Positions 8,129 through 16,393 of a stretch of 64,000 nucleotides of DNA are shown piece by piece. A program made the position numbers and the translations under genes. The notes under the pieces are model-generated. The model did no database searches, was not told where the DNA came from, and saw nothing but the letters and a program-made list of their open reading frames with translations. Numbering within the stretch: position 1 is the stretch's first letter; the number at the start of each line of letters is the position of its first letter. Source of the DNA: AWTP1-18 sp036504515 (lineage in GTDB: Bacteria; Pseudomonadota; Gammaproteobacteria; Burkholderiales; Rhodocyclaceae); the NCBI GenBank assembly GCA_036504515.1, contig DASXVA010000007.1, positions 310,001 to 374,000 of the forward strand. The letters run 5' to 3'.

Positions 8129-9658
8129 TCAGGCCTTGCGGCTGCGGGTCGTTGCCGCAGGGCTGGGCTTGGGGGCCTTTTTCGCCGCGGCCCGTTTCAA
8201 CAGGAAGTGTGTCAGCAGGGGAACCGGCCGGCCGGTGGAGCCCTTGGCAGCGCCGCCGCGATAGGAGGTGCCAGCGATGTCCAGATGGGCCCATTTGTAC
8301 TTTTCGGTAAAGCGGGCCAGGAAGCAGGCGGCGGTGATGGTGCCGCCCCAGCGGCCACCAATGTTGGCCATGTCGGCGAAGGGGCTCTTCAATAGTTCTT
8401 GATAGTCGTCCCAGAGGGGAAGCTGCCAAGCCCGGTCGTAGCTGGCTTGACCTGCGGCCAGCAATTCGGCGGCCAGGTCGTCGTCATTGGCCAACAGCCC
8501 ACTGGCAACGTTGCCCAGGGCGACGACGCAGGCGCCGGTGAGGGTGGCGATATCCACCACCACTTCGGGATTGAAACGCTCGGCGTAGGTCAGGGCATCG
8601 CACAGAACCAGGCGGCCTTCGGCGTCGGTGTTGAGAATTTCGATGGTCTGGCCGGACATGGAGGTCACCACGTCGCCGGGTTTGACCGCCTTGCCGCCGG
8701 GCATGTTTTCGCTGGCAGCGACGATGCCGATGATGTTGAGGGGCAGCTTCAGCTTGGCGGCAGTCTTTAGGGTGCCGAAAACACTGGCAGCACCGGACAT
8801 GTCGTACTTCATCTCATCCATCTCGGGCGCCGGTTTGAGGGAGATGCCGCCGGTATCGAAGGTGATGCCTTTCCCCACCAGAACGATGGGCTTGTCGCTC
8901 TTGGCACCGCCGTTGTATTTGAAAACAATCAGCTTGGGCGGTTCGGCAGAGCCTTGGGCAACGGCCAGCAGGCTGTTCATGCCCAGCTTTTTCATGGTGG
9001 CCTTTTCCAGCACCTCAACCTTGATGCCGACCTCTTTGCCCAGAGCCAGGGCCTGTTTGGCGAGATAGGTGGGGGTGCAGTAGTTGGCCGACAGATTGGC
9101 CAGATCCTTCATCAGGGCCTGGCCTTCGGCAATGGCTGTGCCTTCCTTCAAGGCTGCGGGAGCCGCCGCATCACTGCTGGTGAAGGCAATTTTGCGCAGG
9201 GGGCGGGGCGCGTCGTCCTTCTTGGATTTGTGCTTTTCAAAGCGATAGAAGGCATCGCCGGCGAGGCTGGCTGCTTGGCGAAGGTTCCAGGCAGCATCGT
9301 ATTTCTTGATGGTCAGTTCGGTCAGGGTGACGGTGGCATCGGCGCTGCCAGTGTCCTGCACAGCCTTGAAGGCGGCGGAAAGGGCTGCGCGGTAGTTCTT
9401 TTCGTTGAGCTCGTCCTTTTTACCCAGGCCAATCAGCAACACGCGGGCTGCGGCAATGCCGGTCAGACCTGACAGAAGCAGGCTGCTGCCACTCTTGCCA
9501 GTGATGTCACCGCTTTTGATGGCCTTGGTAATGGCATTGCCGGTGACCTTGTCCACCAGCTTGGCTGCATCGGTAAGAACGCCGCTTTCATGGACACCGA
9601 GGACGATGCAGTCCGTCTTCAGCTTTTCAGGGGCTTGGTTCTTTATGCTAAATTCCAC
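8129..9658 (-). CDS. pepA: Leucyl aminopeptidase (M17)
   Basis: 509-aa cytosolic M17 aminopeptidase of normal length. The two-metal active site is intact: K263 and D268 in VGKGITFDTGG, K275, D286, and D345/E347 with R349 in the signature NTDAEGRLVL. The N-terminal domain (about 1-170) is the family hexamer and regulatory domain. PepA releases N-terminal leucine and other residues from peptides and in E. coli also binds DNA. It is divergent from lptF, with a 107-base shared promoter region. The last 20 residues form a basic Lys/Ala/Pro tail. Confidence 0.95.
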   Translation of the reverse strand: MEFSIKNQAPEKLKTDCIVLGVHESGVLTDAAKLVDKVTGNAITKAIKSGDITGKSGSSLLLSGLTGIAAARVLLIGLGKKDELNEKNYRAALSAAFKAVQDTGSADATVTLTELTIKKYDAAWNLRQAASLAGDAFYRFEKHKSKKDDAPRPLRKIAFTSSDAAAPAALKEGTAIAEGQALMKDLANLSANYCTPTYLAKQALALGKEVGIKVEVLEKATMKKLGMNSLLAVAQGSAEPPKLIVFKYNGGAKSDKPIVLVGKGITFDTGGISLKPAPEMDEMKYDMSGAASVFGTLKTAAKLKLPLNIIGIVAASENMPGGKAVKPGDVVTSMSGQTIEILNTDAEGRLVLCDALTYAERFNPEVVVDIATLTGACVVALGNVASGLLANDDDLAAELLAAGQASYDRAWQLPLWDDYQELLKSPFADMANIGGRWGGTITAACFLARFTEKYKWAHLDIAGTSYRGGAAKGSTGRPVPLLTHFLLKRAAAKKAPKPSPAATTRSRKA

Positions 9659-9675
9659 GCGCTACTCCTCTCACC

Positions 9676-9734
9676 GATTGGGGAAGGCCCGTTCAGTAGA
9701 GCGGACCAGATTCATCTAGCGATTATCCCCAATC
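9676..9734. repeat. Widely spaced inverted repeat between pepA and lptF
   Basis: GATTGGGGA at 9676-9684 and its exact complement TCCCCAATC at 9726-9734, separated by 41 bases, fill most of the divergent promoter region. It may be a looped operator pair or coincidence; I find no recognisable regulator consensus. Confidence 0.3.
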
Positions 9735-9765
9735 CCTTGTCCCAGATAAAGCCAAATAAGCCCTT

Positions 9766-10845
9766 ATGATTTTTCAGCGTGCCCTGTTGCGGGAGTTTTC
9801 CCAAACTGCAGTGGCCGTTTTTGTTGCCCTCTTTGCCATTCTGCTGACGACCCAGTTGATCCGACTGCTGGGTGAAGCTGCAGGCGGCAAGCTGGCTTCC
9901 GAAGCGGTTGTGGCCTTGCTGGGCTTTGGTGCCCTCAATTACCTGCCGGTACTGCTTTCCCTGACACTGTTTATCTCGGTGTTGATGACGCTGTCACGCT
10001 GGTACCGGGATTCTGAAATGGTGGTGTGGTTTGCTGCCGGCCAGCCGCTTACCGCTTGGGTTCGCCCCGTGCTGAAGTTTGCCTTGCCGCTGGTGCTGGC
10101 CATCGCCTTGCTGTCCTTGTTCCTTTCCCCTTGGGCCTTGAGCAAGAGTGCGGATTTCCGGCAGCGGATGGAAGGGCAGGATGACGTCTCCAAGGTGTCT
10201 CCCGGCAGTTTCAATGAATCCGCCGGGGCCGACCGGGTGTTTTTCGTCGAAGCCGTGGCCGGGGATGCCAGCAAGGTGCGAAATATCTTCGTCAGTTCCA
10301 TTCAGCAAGGCCGCCTGGGTGTCATGGCGGCAGCGGAAGGACATACCGAGTCAGCCGCCAATGGCGACCGTTTTCTGGTGATGGATCACGGCCGTCGCTA
10401 CGAGGGAATGCCGGGTACGGCGGATTACCGGGTGATGGAATTCGAGCGTTACGCCGTTCGGGTGGAAACCAAAGAAGCCCGGGGTGTTGATAAGAATCCG
10501 GGCAACCAGCCGCTGATCGAGCTGCTGCGCAATCGCAATCCACCGAATCTCGGTGAGCTGGTCTGGCGTTTTGGTGTGCCGCTTTCCGCGCTGACCCTGG
10601 CATTGCTGGCCATCCCCCTGTCCTTTGTTAATCCCCGGGCTGGGCGGACGAGCAACTTGATTTTCGCCATCCTCACTTACATGATCTACAGCAATCTGAT
10701 CAGTGTCAGCCAAGCCTGGGTTCGCCAGGGCCGGATGCCTTTTGAGCTGGGTTTGTGGGTGGTTCATTGCGTCATGCTGGTCATTTTGGCCCTGATGTTC
10801 TGGCGCCGCTTGTCGGTTATTTCCTGGGCCCGGTTATGGCGCTGA
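9766..10845 (+). CDS. lptF: LPS export permease LptF
   Basis: 359-aa inner-membrane protein with three N-terminal helices, a periplasmic beta-jellyroll (about 130-260) and three C-terminal helices, the YjgP/YjgQ layout. The start MIFQRALLREFSQTA and the motif GVPLSALTLALLAIPLSF are typical of LptF. With LptG and the ATPase LptB it pulls LPS out of the inner membrane toward the LptA bridge. Its end overlaps lptG by 10 bases. Expression is probably from the 107-base gap shared with pepA. Confidence 0.95.
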   Translation: MIFQRALLREFSQTAVAVFVALFAILLTTQLIRLLGEAAGGKLASEAVVALLGFGALNYLPVLLSLTLFISVLMTLSRWYRDSEMVVWFAAGQPLTAWVRPVLKFALPLVLAIALLSLFLSPWALSKSADFRQRMEGQDDVSKVSPGSFNESAGADRVFFVEAVAGDASKVRNIFVSSIQQGRLGVMAAAEGHTESAANGDRFLVMDHGRRYEGMPGTADYRVMEFERYAVRVETKEARGVDKNPGNQPLIELLRNRNPPNLGELVWRFGVPLSALTLALLAIPLSFVNPRAGRTSNLIFAILTYMIYSNLISVSQAWVRQGRMPFELGLWVVHCVMLVILALMFWRRLSVISWARLWR

Positions 10846-11930
10846 AAATCTACGAACGCTATCTGGCCCGGGAAATTTATGGTGCCACCGCCTTGGTCTT
10901 GGCGGCGTTCCTCATGCTGTTCGCCTTCTTTGATTTGATCGGCGAAATCCAGCATGTGGGGGAGGGGGCTTACCAATTGCCTCAGGTGGTGATGTACGTC
11001 AGCCTGACCTTGCCAGGGCGCTTCTACGAACTGGCTCCCATTGCGGTGCTGATCGGTACGCTCTACGCCTTGACCACCCTGGCCCGGCACTCAGAAGTAA
11101 CGGTGCTTCGAGCCTCCGGTTTGTCTACCGCCCAGTTGATGCGTTCACTGTTGAAGCTGGGGATGGCTTTTGTTGTACTCACCTTTTTCTTTGGTGAGGT
11201 TGTGGCCCCCCCCGCTGAGAAGGCCGCTCAGCAACTACGTCTGCGGGCGATGAGTTCCATGGTGGCCCAGGAGTTTCGTAGTGGACTCTGGGTTCGGGAC
11301 GAGAAGGCTTTCATCAACGTTCGGGACGTTCAGCCCGACGTTTCCCTGCAGGATGTTCGGGTCTACGAGTTTGACGACAAATTCCGCCTCAAGGTCATCA
11401 GCGATGCCAAACGCGGGGTTTATCAGGATGGACTAGGGGGCTCAGAAGGCGAGTGGAAGCTTTATGACGTGACTCGGACTCTGTTCGAGACGGATCGCTC
11501 CAAAGTGGTTCGCATGGACGAAATGGACTGGAAGTCGGCTCTGACGCCGGACATTCTTTCCATTTTGTTGGTGGTACCAGAGAAGATGTCCATTGTCAGT
11601 CTCTACCAGTACATCCAGCATTTGACCGAGAACAAGCAGAAGACGGATCGTTACGAGATCGCCTTCTGGAAAAAGATCAGTTATCCCTTCTCCGCCCTGA
11701 TCATGATGTTGCTGGCGCTCCCTTTTGGCTTTCTACAGGGTCGAAGTGGTGGTGTCGGTCTGAAAGTGTTTGCCGGCATCATGCTCGGCATCGGCTTTCA
11801 CATGCTTAACGGCCTGTTTTCCAGTCTGGGTGCCATCAACAGCTGGCAGCCGGTTACGTCAGCCGTAACGCCAGGACTTTTGTTCTTGCTGGGGGCTGTC
11901 GGAATGCTGTGGTGGGTGGAGCGACGCTGA
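10836..11930 (+). CDS. lptG: LPS export permease LptG
   Basis: 364-aa partner of LptF with the same 3-helix / periplasmic domain / 3-helix plan. It begins MALKIYERYLAREIYG and ends with KISYPFSALIMMLLALPFGF and a final helix pair. The frame extends upstream to 10755 inside lptF, but the ATG at 10836 matches the family start and gives a 10-base coupled overlap. It completes the LptB2FG transporter; lptB is not in the window. Confidence 0.95.
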   Translation: MALKIYERYLAREIYGATALVLAAFLMLFAFFDLIGEIQHVGEGAYQLPQVVMYVSLTLPGRFYELAPIAVLIGTLYALTTLARHSEVTVLRASGLSTAQLMRSLLKLGMAFVVLTFFFGEVVAPPAEKAAQQLRLRAMSSMVAQEFRSGLWVRDEKAFINVRDVQPDVSLQDVRVYEFDDKFRLKVISDAKRGVYQDGLGGSEGEWKLYDVTRTLFETDRSKVVRMDEMDWKSALTPDILSILLVVPEKMSIVSLYQYIQHLTENKQKTDRYEIAFWKKISYPFSALIMMLLALPFGFLQGRSGGVGLKVFAGIMLGIGFHMLNGLFSSLGAINSWQPVTSAVTPGLLFLLGAVGMLWWVERR

Positions 11931-11951
11931 TTGCTTGATCGCGTTTCGGTA

Positions 11952-12311
11952 TTACTGCTGAAACACGATGCGGGTTCCTGCCAGACGGTCATGCAGGAAC
12001 TGGCGCTCCCGGTCAAACAGTGCCCAGACAAGACCGGCACCGCAAAAACAAATTCCAGCCCACGCCAGGCAATAGCGCAGCCAAGCCTGTTTGCGGGTGG
12101 GTATGCCTCCAGTGACTGATTCGATCCGGATTTTCCAGGTTTGCATGGCCAGGGTTTGGCCACCATGGCGCCAATACCAGATGAAATATGCCGCCATCAC
12201 CAGGAAAATATGGGGCCAAAGTGCCCATCCCGGCAAGGTCACATGGAACGCAACCCCGAGAATCAGATGGGGAACCAGGAAAGTGATGGACAGCACGCCC
12301 AGCATCAGCAA
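11952..12311 (-). CDS. RDD family membrane protein (start codon uncertain)
   Basis: About 120-aa integral membrane protein with RDD family features: three hydrophobic segments and an ending of the type FLHDRLAGTRIV, the conserved Asp-Arg-Leu-Gly region. The first usual start is the TTG at 12311, but in-frame sequence upstream reads LPGIRRRLASLLYESLL, which looks like the normal RDD N-terminus. The protein therefore probably begins at the CTG at 12356 or the ATC at 12386; no ATG, GTG or TTG exists there. It follows DUF3106 in the sigma-factor operon and converges on lptG. RDD proteins have been linked to ion transport, but no function can be assigned. Confidence 0.75.
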   Translation of the reverse strand: MLMLGVLSITFLVPHLILGVAFHVTLPGWALWPHIFLVMAAYFIWYWRHGGQTLAMQTWKIRIESVTGGIPTRKQAWLRYCLAWAGICFCGAGLVWALFDRERQFLHDRLAGTRIVFQQ

Positions 12312-12387
12312 GCTTTCGTACAGGAGGCTGGCAAGGCGACGGCGTATTCCCGGCAGTGTTGTGCCGGTGTGGGTGACGGTAGCGATT

Positions 12388-13059
12388 TTACTTCCCCGCG
12401 GTTGTGGCTTTGGGCGCAGCCGGTAATGGGAAAAGCGGTGTGCCGTTGGGGGGGACAGGGCCCGGGATGATATTCGGCCAGTCCTCAGAGGAGGCCGGTG
12501 TCAGGGTGGCACTATTGACCGTTGGCGCCAGTTTGAGGGCTGGTAGCCGACTCAAGGGTTTTACCGGATTGACGGTGGGAACGATGGCCTTGGTTGGCTT
12601 GCGTTCAGCGGCCTTCTGTTTCAATTGCTGCTTCTCATCCTCAGAGAGCTCCTGATATTCGTTCCACTTTTGCTTGATGGCTTCTTTCTTGTCCGGAGCC
12701 ACCTGTTTCAGATTCTTGTACTTTTCCCGGGCAACCTTGCGTTCCTCTGGGGTGAGGCGAGCCCAATCCAGCATCTGCTTTTGCATCCGCGCCTGCTCTT
12801 CCGGCTGCATGGATGGGTAGCGTTCGGCCACACCCAGCCACTTGATGCGGTGAGGGGATTCGAGTTGATCCCAGTCTTTTTCCAGAGGGGCCAAAGTCTG
12901 TCTTTGGGTATCGGACAATTCTGCCCAAGAGGGCTGCACCAAAGCAGAAACCGCAGCACCTGATGTCAGGGCTGCGGTTGCAAAGGAAGAGGTCAGGCTG
13001 GCGAGGGCCAGCAAGGCCCCGGCGATCAGTTGTCGGTATTGGCGCTGTGTTCCAGCCAT
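12388..13059 (-). CDS. DUF3106 periplasmic protein
   Basis: 223-aa protein with an N-terminal signal sequence (hydrophobic stretch at about 11-30, ending SFATAA) and a helical, highly charged domain with LTPEERKVAREKYKNL and LSEDEKQQLKQKA. Such repeated L-T/S-x-x-E/Q helices recall LTXXQ/CpxP-type periplasmic sensor proteins, though this resemblance is by eye. The C-terminal third is Pro/Ala/Thr rich and likely disordered. It overlaps the DUF3619 gene by 34 bases and belongs to the sigma-DUF3619-DUF3106-RDD unit. Function unknown. Confidence 0.75.
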   Translation of the reverse strand: MAGTQRQYRQLIAGALLALASLTSSFATAALTSGAAVSALVQPSWAELSDTQRQTLAPLEKDWDQLESPHRIKWLGVAERYPSMQPEEQARMQKQMLDWARLTPEERKVAREKYKNLKQVAPDKKEAIKQKWNEYQELSEDEKQQLKQKAAERKPTKAIVPTVNPVKPLSRLPALKLAPTVNSATLTPASSEDWPNIIPGPVPPNGTPLFPLPAAPKATTAGK

Positions 13060-13427
13060 GCACGGAATCCTGCGTCGGTGTAAGCGGCTACGGGAAGGTC
13101 GTCAGACAGGAGTTCCGTGTCTACGTCCACATTATCTTCGGCAGCCTGCATTGAATTCCAGTACCAAGTGCCAGCCATGCCGGAGAACAGGGCAAGAATC
13201 ATCATGGCTGTGCGCAAAGGCTTGCCTAAACCTTCAACAAGCATGTGCGGCATTCCGGCCAAACGTAGCCCGGCAACTGGTGTTTTCTGGTGTTGCAGTG
13301 CCAACTGACGGGCTTTCTCTAGGCGCGAAGTCATATCCCCAGGCAATTCTCTACAGGCGCCATCCAGCGTCTGGCGAACCAGATGGGCAATGCGCAGTTC
13401 CTGTTGTCGTTCCAAAAGTGTGTTCAT
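13026..13427 (-). CDS. DUF3619 single-pass membrane protein, possible anti-sigma factor
   Basis: 133-aa protein with a charged cytoplasmic N-terminal region (1-70), one transmembrane helix (about 71-90, LRTAMMILALFSGMAGTWYW) and a short acidic tail with ELLSDDLPVAAYTD. The family is uncharacterised. Its topology and its place directly behind an ECF sigma factor (4-base overlap) are those of a membrane anti-sigma factor, but I see no known anti-sigma motif, so this is inference. Confidence 0.7.
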   Translation of the reverse strand: MNTLLERQQELRIAHLVRQTLDGACRELPGDMTSRLEKARQLALQHQKTPVAGLRLAGMPHMLVEGLGKPLRTAMMILALFSGMAGTWYWNSMQAAEDNVDVDTELLSDDLPVAAYTDAGFRAWLEHSANTDN

Positions 13428-13945
13428 AGGGTGATTCCTTTTGCCTTGAGGGCTTCGGCCAAGGTGTGGGTCGCGCGTGAACAGTGTGTTTTCACACTTC
13501 CTTCAGAGCAACCCATGGCTGTCGCCGTTTCCGCAATATCCATCTCTTCCCAGTAACGCATGAGGAAGGCTTCTCGTTGACGTGGCGGGAGTTTTTCTAT
13601 TTCTTTTTCTAAAGCCTTGCGCAATTGAGTCTGTTCCACCTCGCCGTGGGGCGTCGGCGTATTGGACAGGTGTTCTGTTGCTAAAGTTTCCAACGGGTCA
13701 GCATCTTCGTCGTCTGAGGGGCTAAGTGCTGATAAAAGCGTGGTCCAGAGCGATCTCACCTTCTGTCGTCGGTAGTAGTCGCGGATGGTGTTCTGCAAAA
13801 TGCGCTGGAACAGCATCGGAAACTCGGTTTCCGGTTTATCGCCGTATTTTTCCGCGAGCTTGAGCATGGCGTCCTGAACAATATCCAGGGCGGCATGGTC
13901 ATCCTGTACGGCATAGGCGGCCTGTTTGAAGGCGCGGCGTTCCAC
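13424..13945 (-). CDS. ECF-type RNA polymerase sigma factor (probably 13 residues longer)
   Basis: 173 aa from the GTG at 13945. Region 2 holds AALDIVQDAMLKLAEKYG and FQRILQNTIRDYYRRQ; region 4 holds LPPRQREAFLMRYWEEMDIAETA followed by GCSEGSVKTHCSRA, the DNA-binding helix-turn-helix. Homologues as I recall them begin about 13 residues earlier, and the frame indeed encodes ATRNELSRFLADVERRAF upstream; the position of the expected initiator is a CTG at 13984, with an AAGAGG ribosome site 6 bases before it. It heads the DUF3619-DUF3106-RDD operon and overlaps DUF3619 by 4 bases. Confidence 0.85.
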   Translation of the reverse strand: MERRAFKQAAYAVQDDHAALDIVQDAMLKLAEKYGDKPETEFPMLFQRILQNTIRDYYRRQKVRSLWTTLLSALSPSDDEDADPLETLATEHLSNTPTPHGEVEQTQLRKALEKEIEKLPPRQREAFLMRYWEEMDIAETATAMGCSEGSVKTHCSRATHTLAEALKAKGITL

Positions 13946-14105
13946 GTCAGCCAGAAAGCGGGAAAGTTCGTTTCGGGTAGCCAGCCTAAGCCTCTTGAGC
14001 AGACAAAAATAATGAAATCAGTAGGGGCATTGTAAGGTCATTTGTGGCTTGAATTCAGCATTCAGCCTTGACCAAACCAGTGCGAATCGTTAAGGTTTCG
14101 GGTTT

Positions 14106-14123
14106 CCCAGCAAACGTGCTGGG
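14106..14123 (+). promoter_or_regulatory. Hairpin in the ilvB leader
   Basis: Perfect 7-bp stem CCCAGCA / TGCTGGG with an AACG loop, followed by TTTGTAT, 18 bases before the ilvB start. It could be an attenuator for the ilvBNC operon or a stem masking the ribosome site. I could not find a convincing leader peptide rich in branched-chain codons. Confidence 0.4.
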
Positions 14124-14141
14124 TTTGTATAAAACACAAAA

Positions 14142-15866
14142 ATGGCGGGAAACATGCAACTGACGGGTGCGGAGATTGTAATAAGGTGTCTCCAGGAAGA
14201 AAAGGTCGACCACGTATTTGGCTATCCTGGTGGGTCTGTCCTGCACATCTATGATGAGCTTTTCAAGCAAGACAAGGTAAAGCACATTCTTGTGCGCCAT
14301 GAACAGGCAGCTGTTCATGCTGCAGATGCCTATTCCCGTTCTTCCGACAACAGGATCGGCGTGGCCATGGTGACTTCCGGTCCCGGCGTCACCAATGCGG
14401 TGACGGGCATTGCTACGGCCTATTGCGACTCCATCCCCATGGTGGTGATTTCCGGCCAGGTGCCGACTTACTACATCGGTCAGGATGCCTTCCAGGAGTG
14501 CGATACCGTCGGTATCACTCGCCCCTGTGTGAAGCACAACTTTCTGGTGAAGGACGTCAAGGATCTGGCCGTCACCCTGAAAAAAGCTTTTTACCTGGCC
14601 CGGACTGGTCGCCCCGGCCCCGTGCTGGTGGATATTCCGAAGGACGTGAGCGCCAACAAGTGTGACTTCCACTATCCGGAAGAAGTCACCATTCGCTCCT
14701 ACAACCCCGTCGTCAAGGGTCATACCGGCCAGATCAAGAAAGCAGTCAAGCTGCTGTTGGAGGCCAAGCGCCCCATGGTCTACGCCGGTGGTGGCGTGAT
14801 TCTTTCCGATGCCTCCGACAAGCTGGTGCAACTGGTCAAGTCCCTGAATATTCCTATTACCCAGACCCTGATGGGGCTCGGTGGTTATCCCGCCACGGAC
14901 CGCCAGAATCTTGGCATGCTCGGTATGCACGGCACCTACGAGGCCAATATGGCCATGCAGGGCTGTGATGTACTGCTGGCCATCGGCGCTCGCTTTGATG
15001 ACCGCGTGATTGGCAATCCGGACCATTTCGGTTCTGTGCCGCGCAAAATCATCCACGTGGATATCGATCCATCCTCCATCTCCAAGCGAGTCAAGGTGGA
15101 TGTGCCCATCGTTGGTCATGTGCCCGACGTTTTGGGTGAGTTACTTGCCTTGTTGGATGAAAGCAAGACCAAGCTCGAAGCCAAGCATCTGGACGCCTGG
15201 TGGAAGCAGATCGAAGAATGGCGCAGCAGAAACTGCCTCAAGTTCCCCCAGGGGGACGAGGTCATCATGCCCCAGTTCGTGGTGCAGAAACTCTACGAAG
15301 TCACCGGTGGCGATGCCTTTGTGACCTCCGATGTGGGCCAGCACCAGATGTTTGCTGCCCAGTACTATCCCTTCGATAAGCCCCGCCGCTGGATGAATTC
15401 CGGCGGTCTGGGCACCATGGGTGTCGGTTTGCCCTACGCCATGGGCGTGAGTTTTGCCCATCCGGGGGCCACGGTGGCCTGTGTGACCGGTGAAGCCTCG
15501 ATCCAGATGAACATCCAGGAGCTTTCTACCTGTAAGCAGTTCCGCTTGCCGATCAAGGTGGTCAATCTGAACAATCGCTATCTGGGCATGGTGCGTCAGT
15601 GGCAGGAAATGTTCCACGGCAACCGCTACTCCGAGTCCTACCTGGATTCCCTGCCGGACTTCGTCAAGGTGGCCGAAGCTTATGGCCATGTGGGCCTGCG
15701 CATCGACAAACCCGCCGATGTAGAGCCCGCCCTGCGCGAAGCCTTCGTCAAGCACAAGAACGAACTGGTCTTCCTTGACTTCATCACCGACCAGAAAGCC
15801 AACGTCTATCCCATGGTTGCTGCGGGCAAAGGTCTGTCCGAAATGATCTTGGCTGAAGACCTGTAA
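14142..15866 (+). CDS. ilvB: Acetolactate synthase, catalytic subunit
   Basis: 574-aa ThDP enzyme: N-terminal PYR domain with FGYPGGSVLHIYDEL and catalytic E54 in RHEQAAVHAADAY, a middle FAD domain, and a C-terminal ThDP/Mg domain with NLNNRYLGMVRQWQ. The Mg-binding motif reads GEASIQMN where many homologues have GDGS. It condenses pyruvate with pyruvate or 2-ketobutyrate in Val/Leu/Ile synthesis. No ribosome site is seen before 14142; the ATG at 14154 (MQLTGAEIV) follows GCGGGAA and may be the true start. The regulatory subunit follows after 11 bases. Confidence 0.95.
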   Translation: MAGNMQLTGAEIVIRCLQEEKVDHVFGYPGGSVLHIYDELFKQDKVKHILVRHEQAAVHAADAYSRSSDNRIGVAMVTSGPGVTNAVTGIATAYCDSIPMVVISGQVPTYYIGQDAFQECDTVGITRPCVKHNFLVKDVKDLAVTLKKAFYLARTGRPGPVLVDIPKDVSANKCDFHYPEEVTIRSYNPVVKGHTGQIKKAVKLLLEAKRPMVYAGGGVILSDASDKLVQLVKSLNIPITQTLMGLGGYPATDRQNLGMLGMHGTYEANMAMQGCDVLLAIGARFDDRVIGNPDHFGSVPRKIIHVDIDPSSISKRVKVDVPIVGHVPDVLGELLALLDESKTKLEAKHLDAWWKQIEEWRSRNCLKFPQGDEVIMPQFVVQKLYEVTGGDAFVTSDVGQHQMFAAQYYPFDKPRRWMNSGGLGTMGVGLPYAMGVSFAHPGATVACVTGEASIQMNIQELSTCKQFRLPIKVVNLNNRYLGMVRQWQEMFHGNRYSESYLDSLPDFVKVAEAYGHVGLRIDKPADVEPALREAFVKHKNELVFLDFITDQKANVYPMVAAGKGLSEMILAEDL

Positions 15867-15877
15867 GGCGACAGAAC

Positions 15878-16369
15878 ATGCGACACATTATTTCCATTCT
15901 GATTGAAAACGAAGCGGGTGCCCTGTCCCGGGTTTCCGGCCTGTTCTCCGCCCGCGGTTACAACATCGAAACCCTTACCGTTGCGCCGACGGAAGATCCT
16001 TCCCTATCCCGCATGACCATCGTCACCGCCGGTTCCGACGACGTCATCGAGCAGATCACCAAGCAGCTCAACAAGCTGGTGGACGTGGTCAAGGTGGTGG
16101 ATCTGTCCGAAGCGCCCCATGTCGAACGTGAGCTGATGCTGGTCAAAGTTCGCGCTGCGGGCAAGGATAGGGAAGAGATGAAGCGGATGGCGGACATTTT
16201 CCGCGGCCACATCATCGATGTGACCGAAACCACCTACGTGATCGAACTGACGGGCCCGTCCTCCAAGCTCGACTCATTCATTGAGGCCATCGACAAGGCT
16301 CTCATTCTCGAAACCGTGCGTACTGGTGTCTCCGGCATCGGTCGCGGCGATCGTATTCTCAAAGTCTGA
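15878..16369 (+). CDS. ilvN: Acetolactate synthase, regulatory subunit
   Basis: 163-aa small subunit. The N-terminal ACT domain (MRHIISILIENEAGALSRV through about residue 78) binds the feedback inhibitor valine, and a C-terminal ACT-like domain (about 85-163) has the conserved TGVSGIGRGDRIL end. It binds IlvB, raising activity and giving valine sensitivity. It sits 11 bases after ilvB and 24 before ilvC, in the same transcript. Confidence 0.95.
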   Translation: MRHIISILIENEAGALSRVSGLFSARGYNIETLTVAPTEDPSLSRMTIVTAGSDDVIEQITKQLNKLVDVVKVVDLSEAPHVERELMLVKVRAAGKDREEMKRMADIFRGHIIDVTETTYVIELTGPSSKLDSFIEAIDKALILETVRTGVSGIGRGDRILKV

Positions 16370-16393
16370 TCTGATTAATAACAAGGGGTTTTC

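Noticed and set aside
14012..14035. Seven-codon frame MKSVGAL upstream of ilvB as an attenuation leader peptide
   Set aside because: It has only one Val and one Leu codon, no run of Ile/Val/Leu, and no ribosome site.
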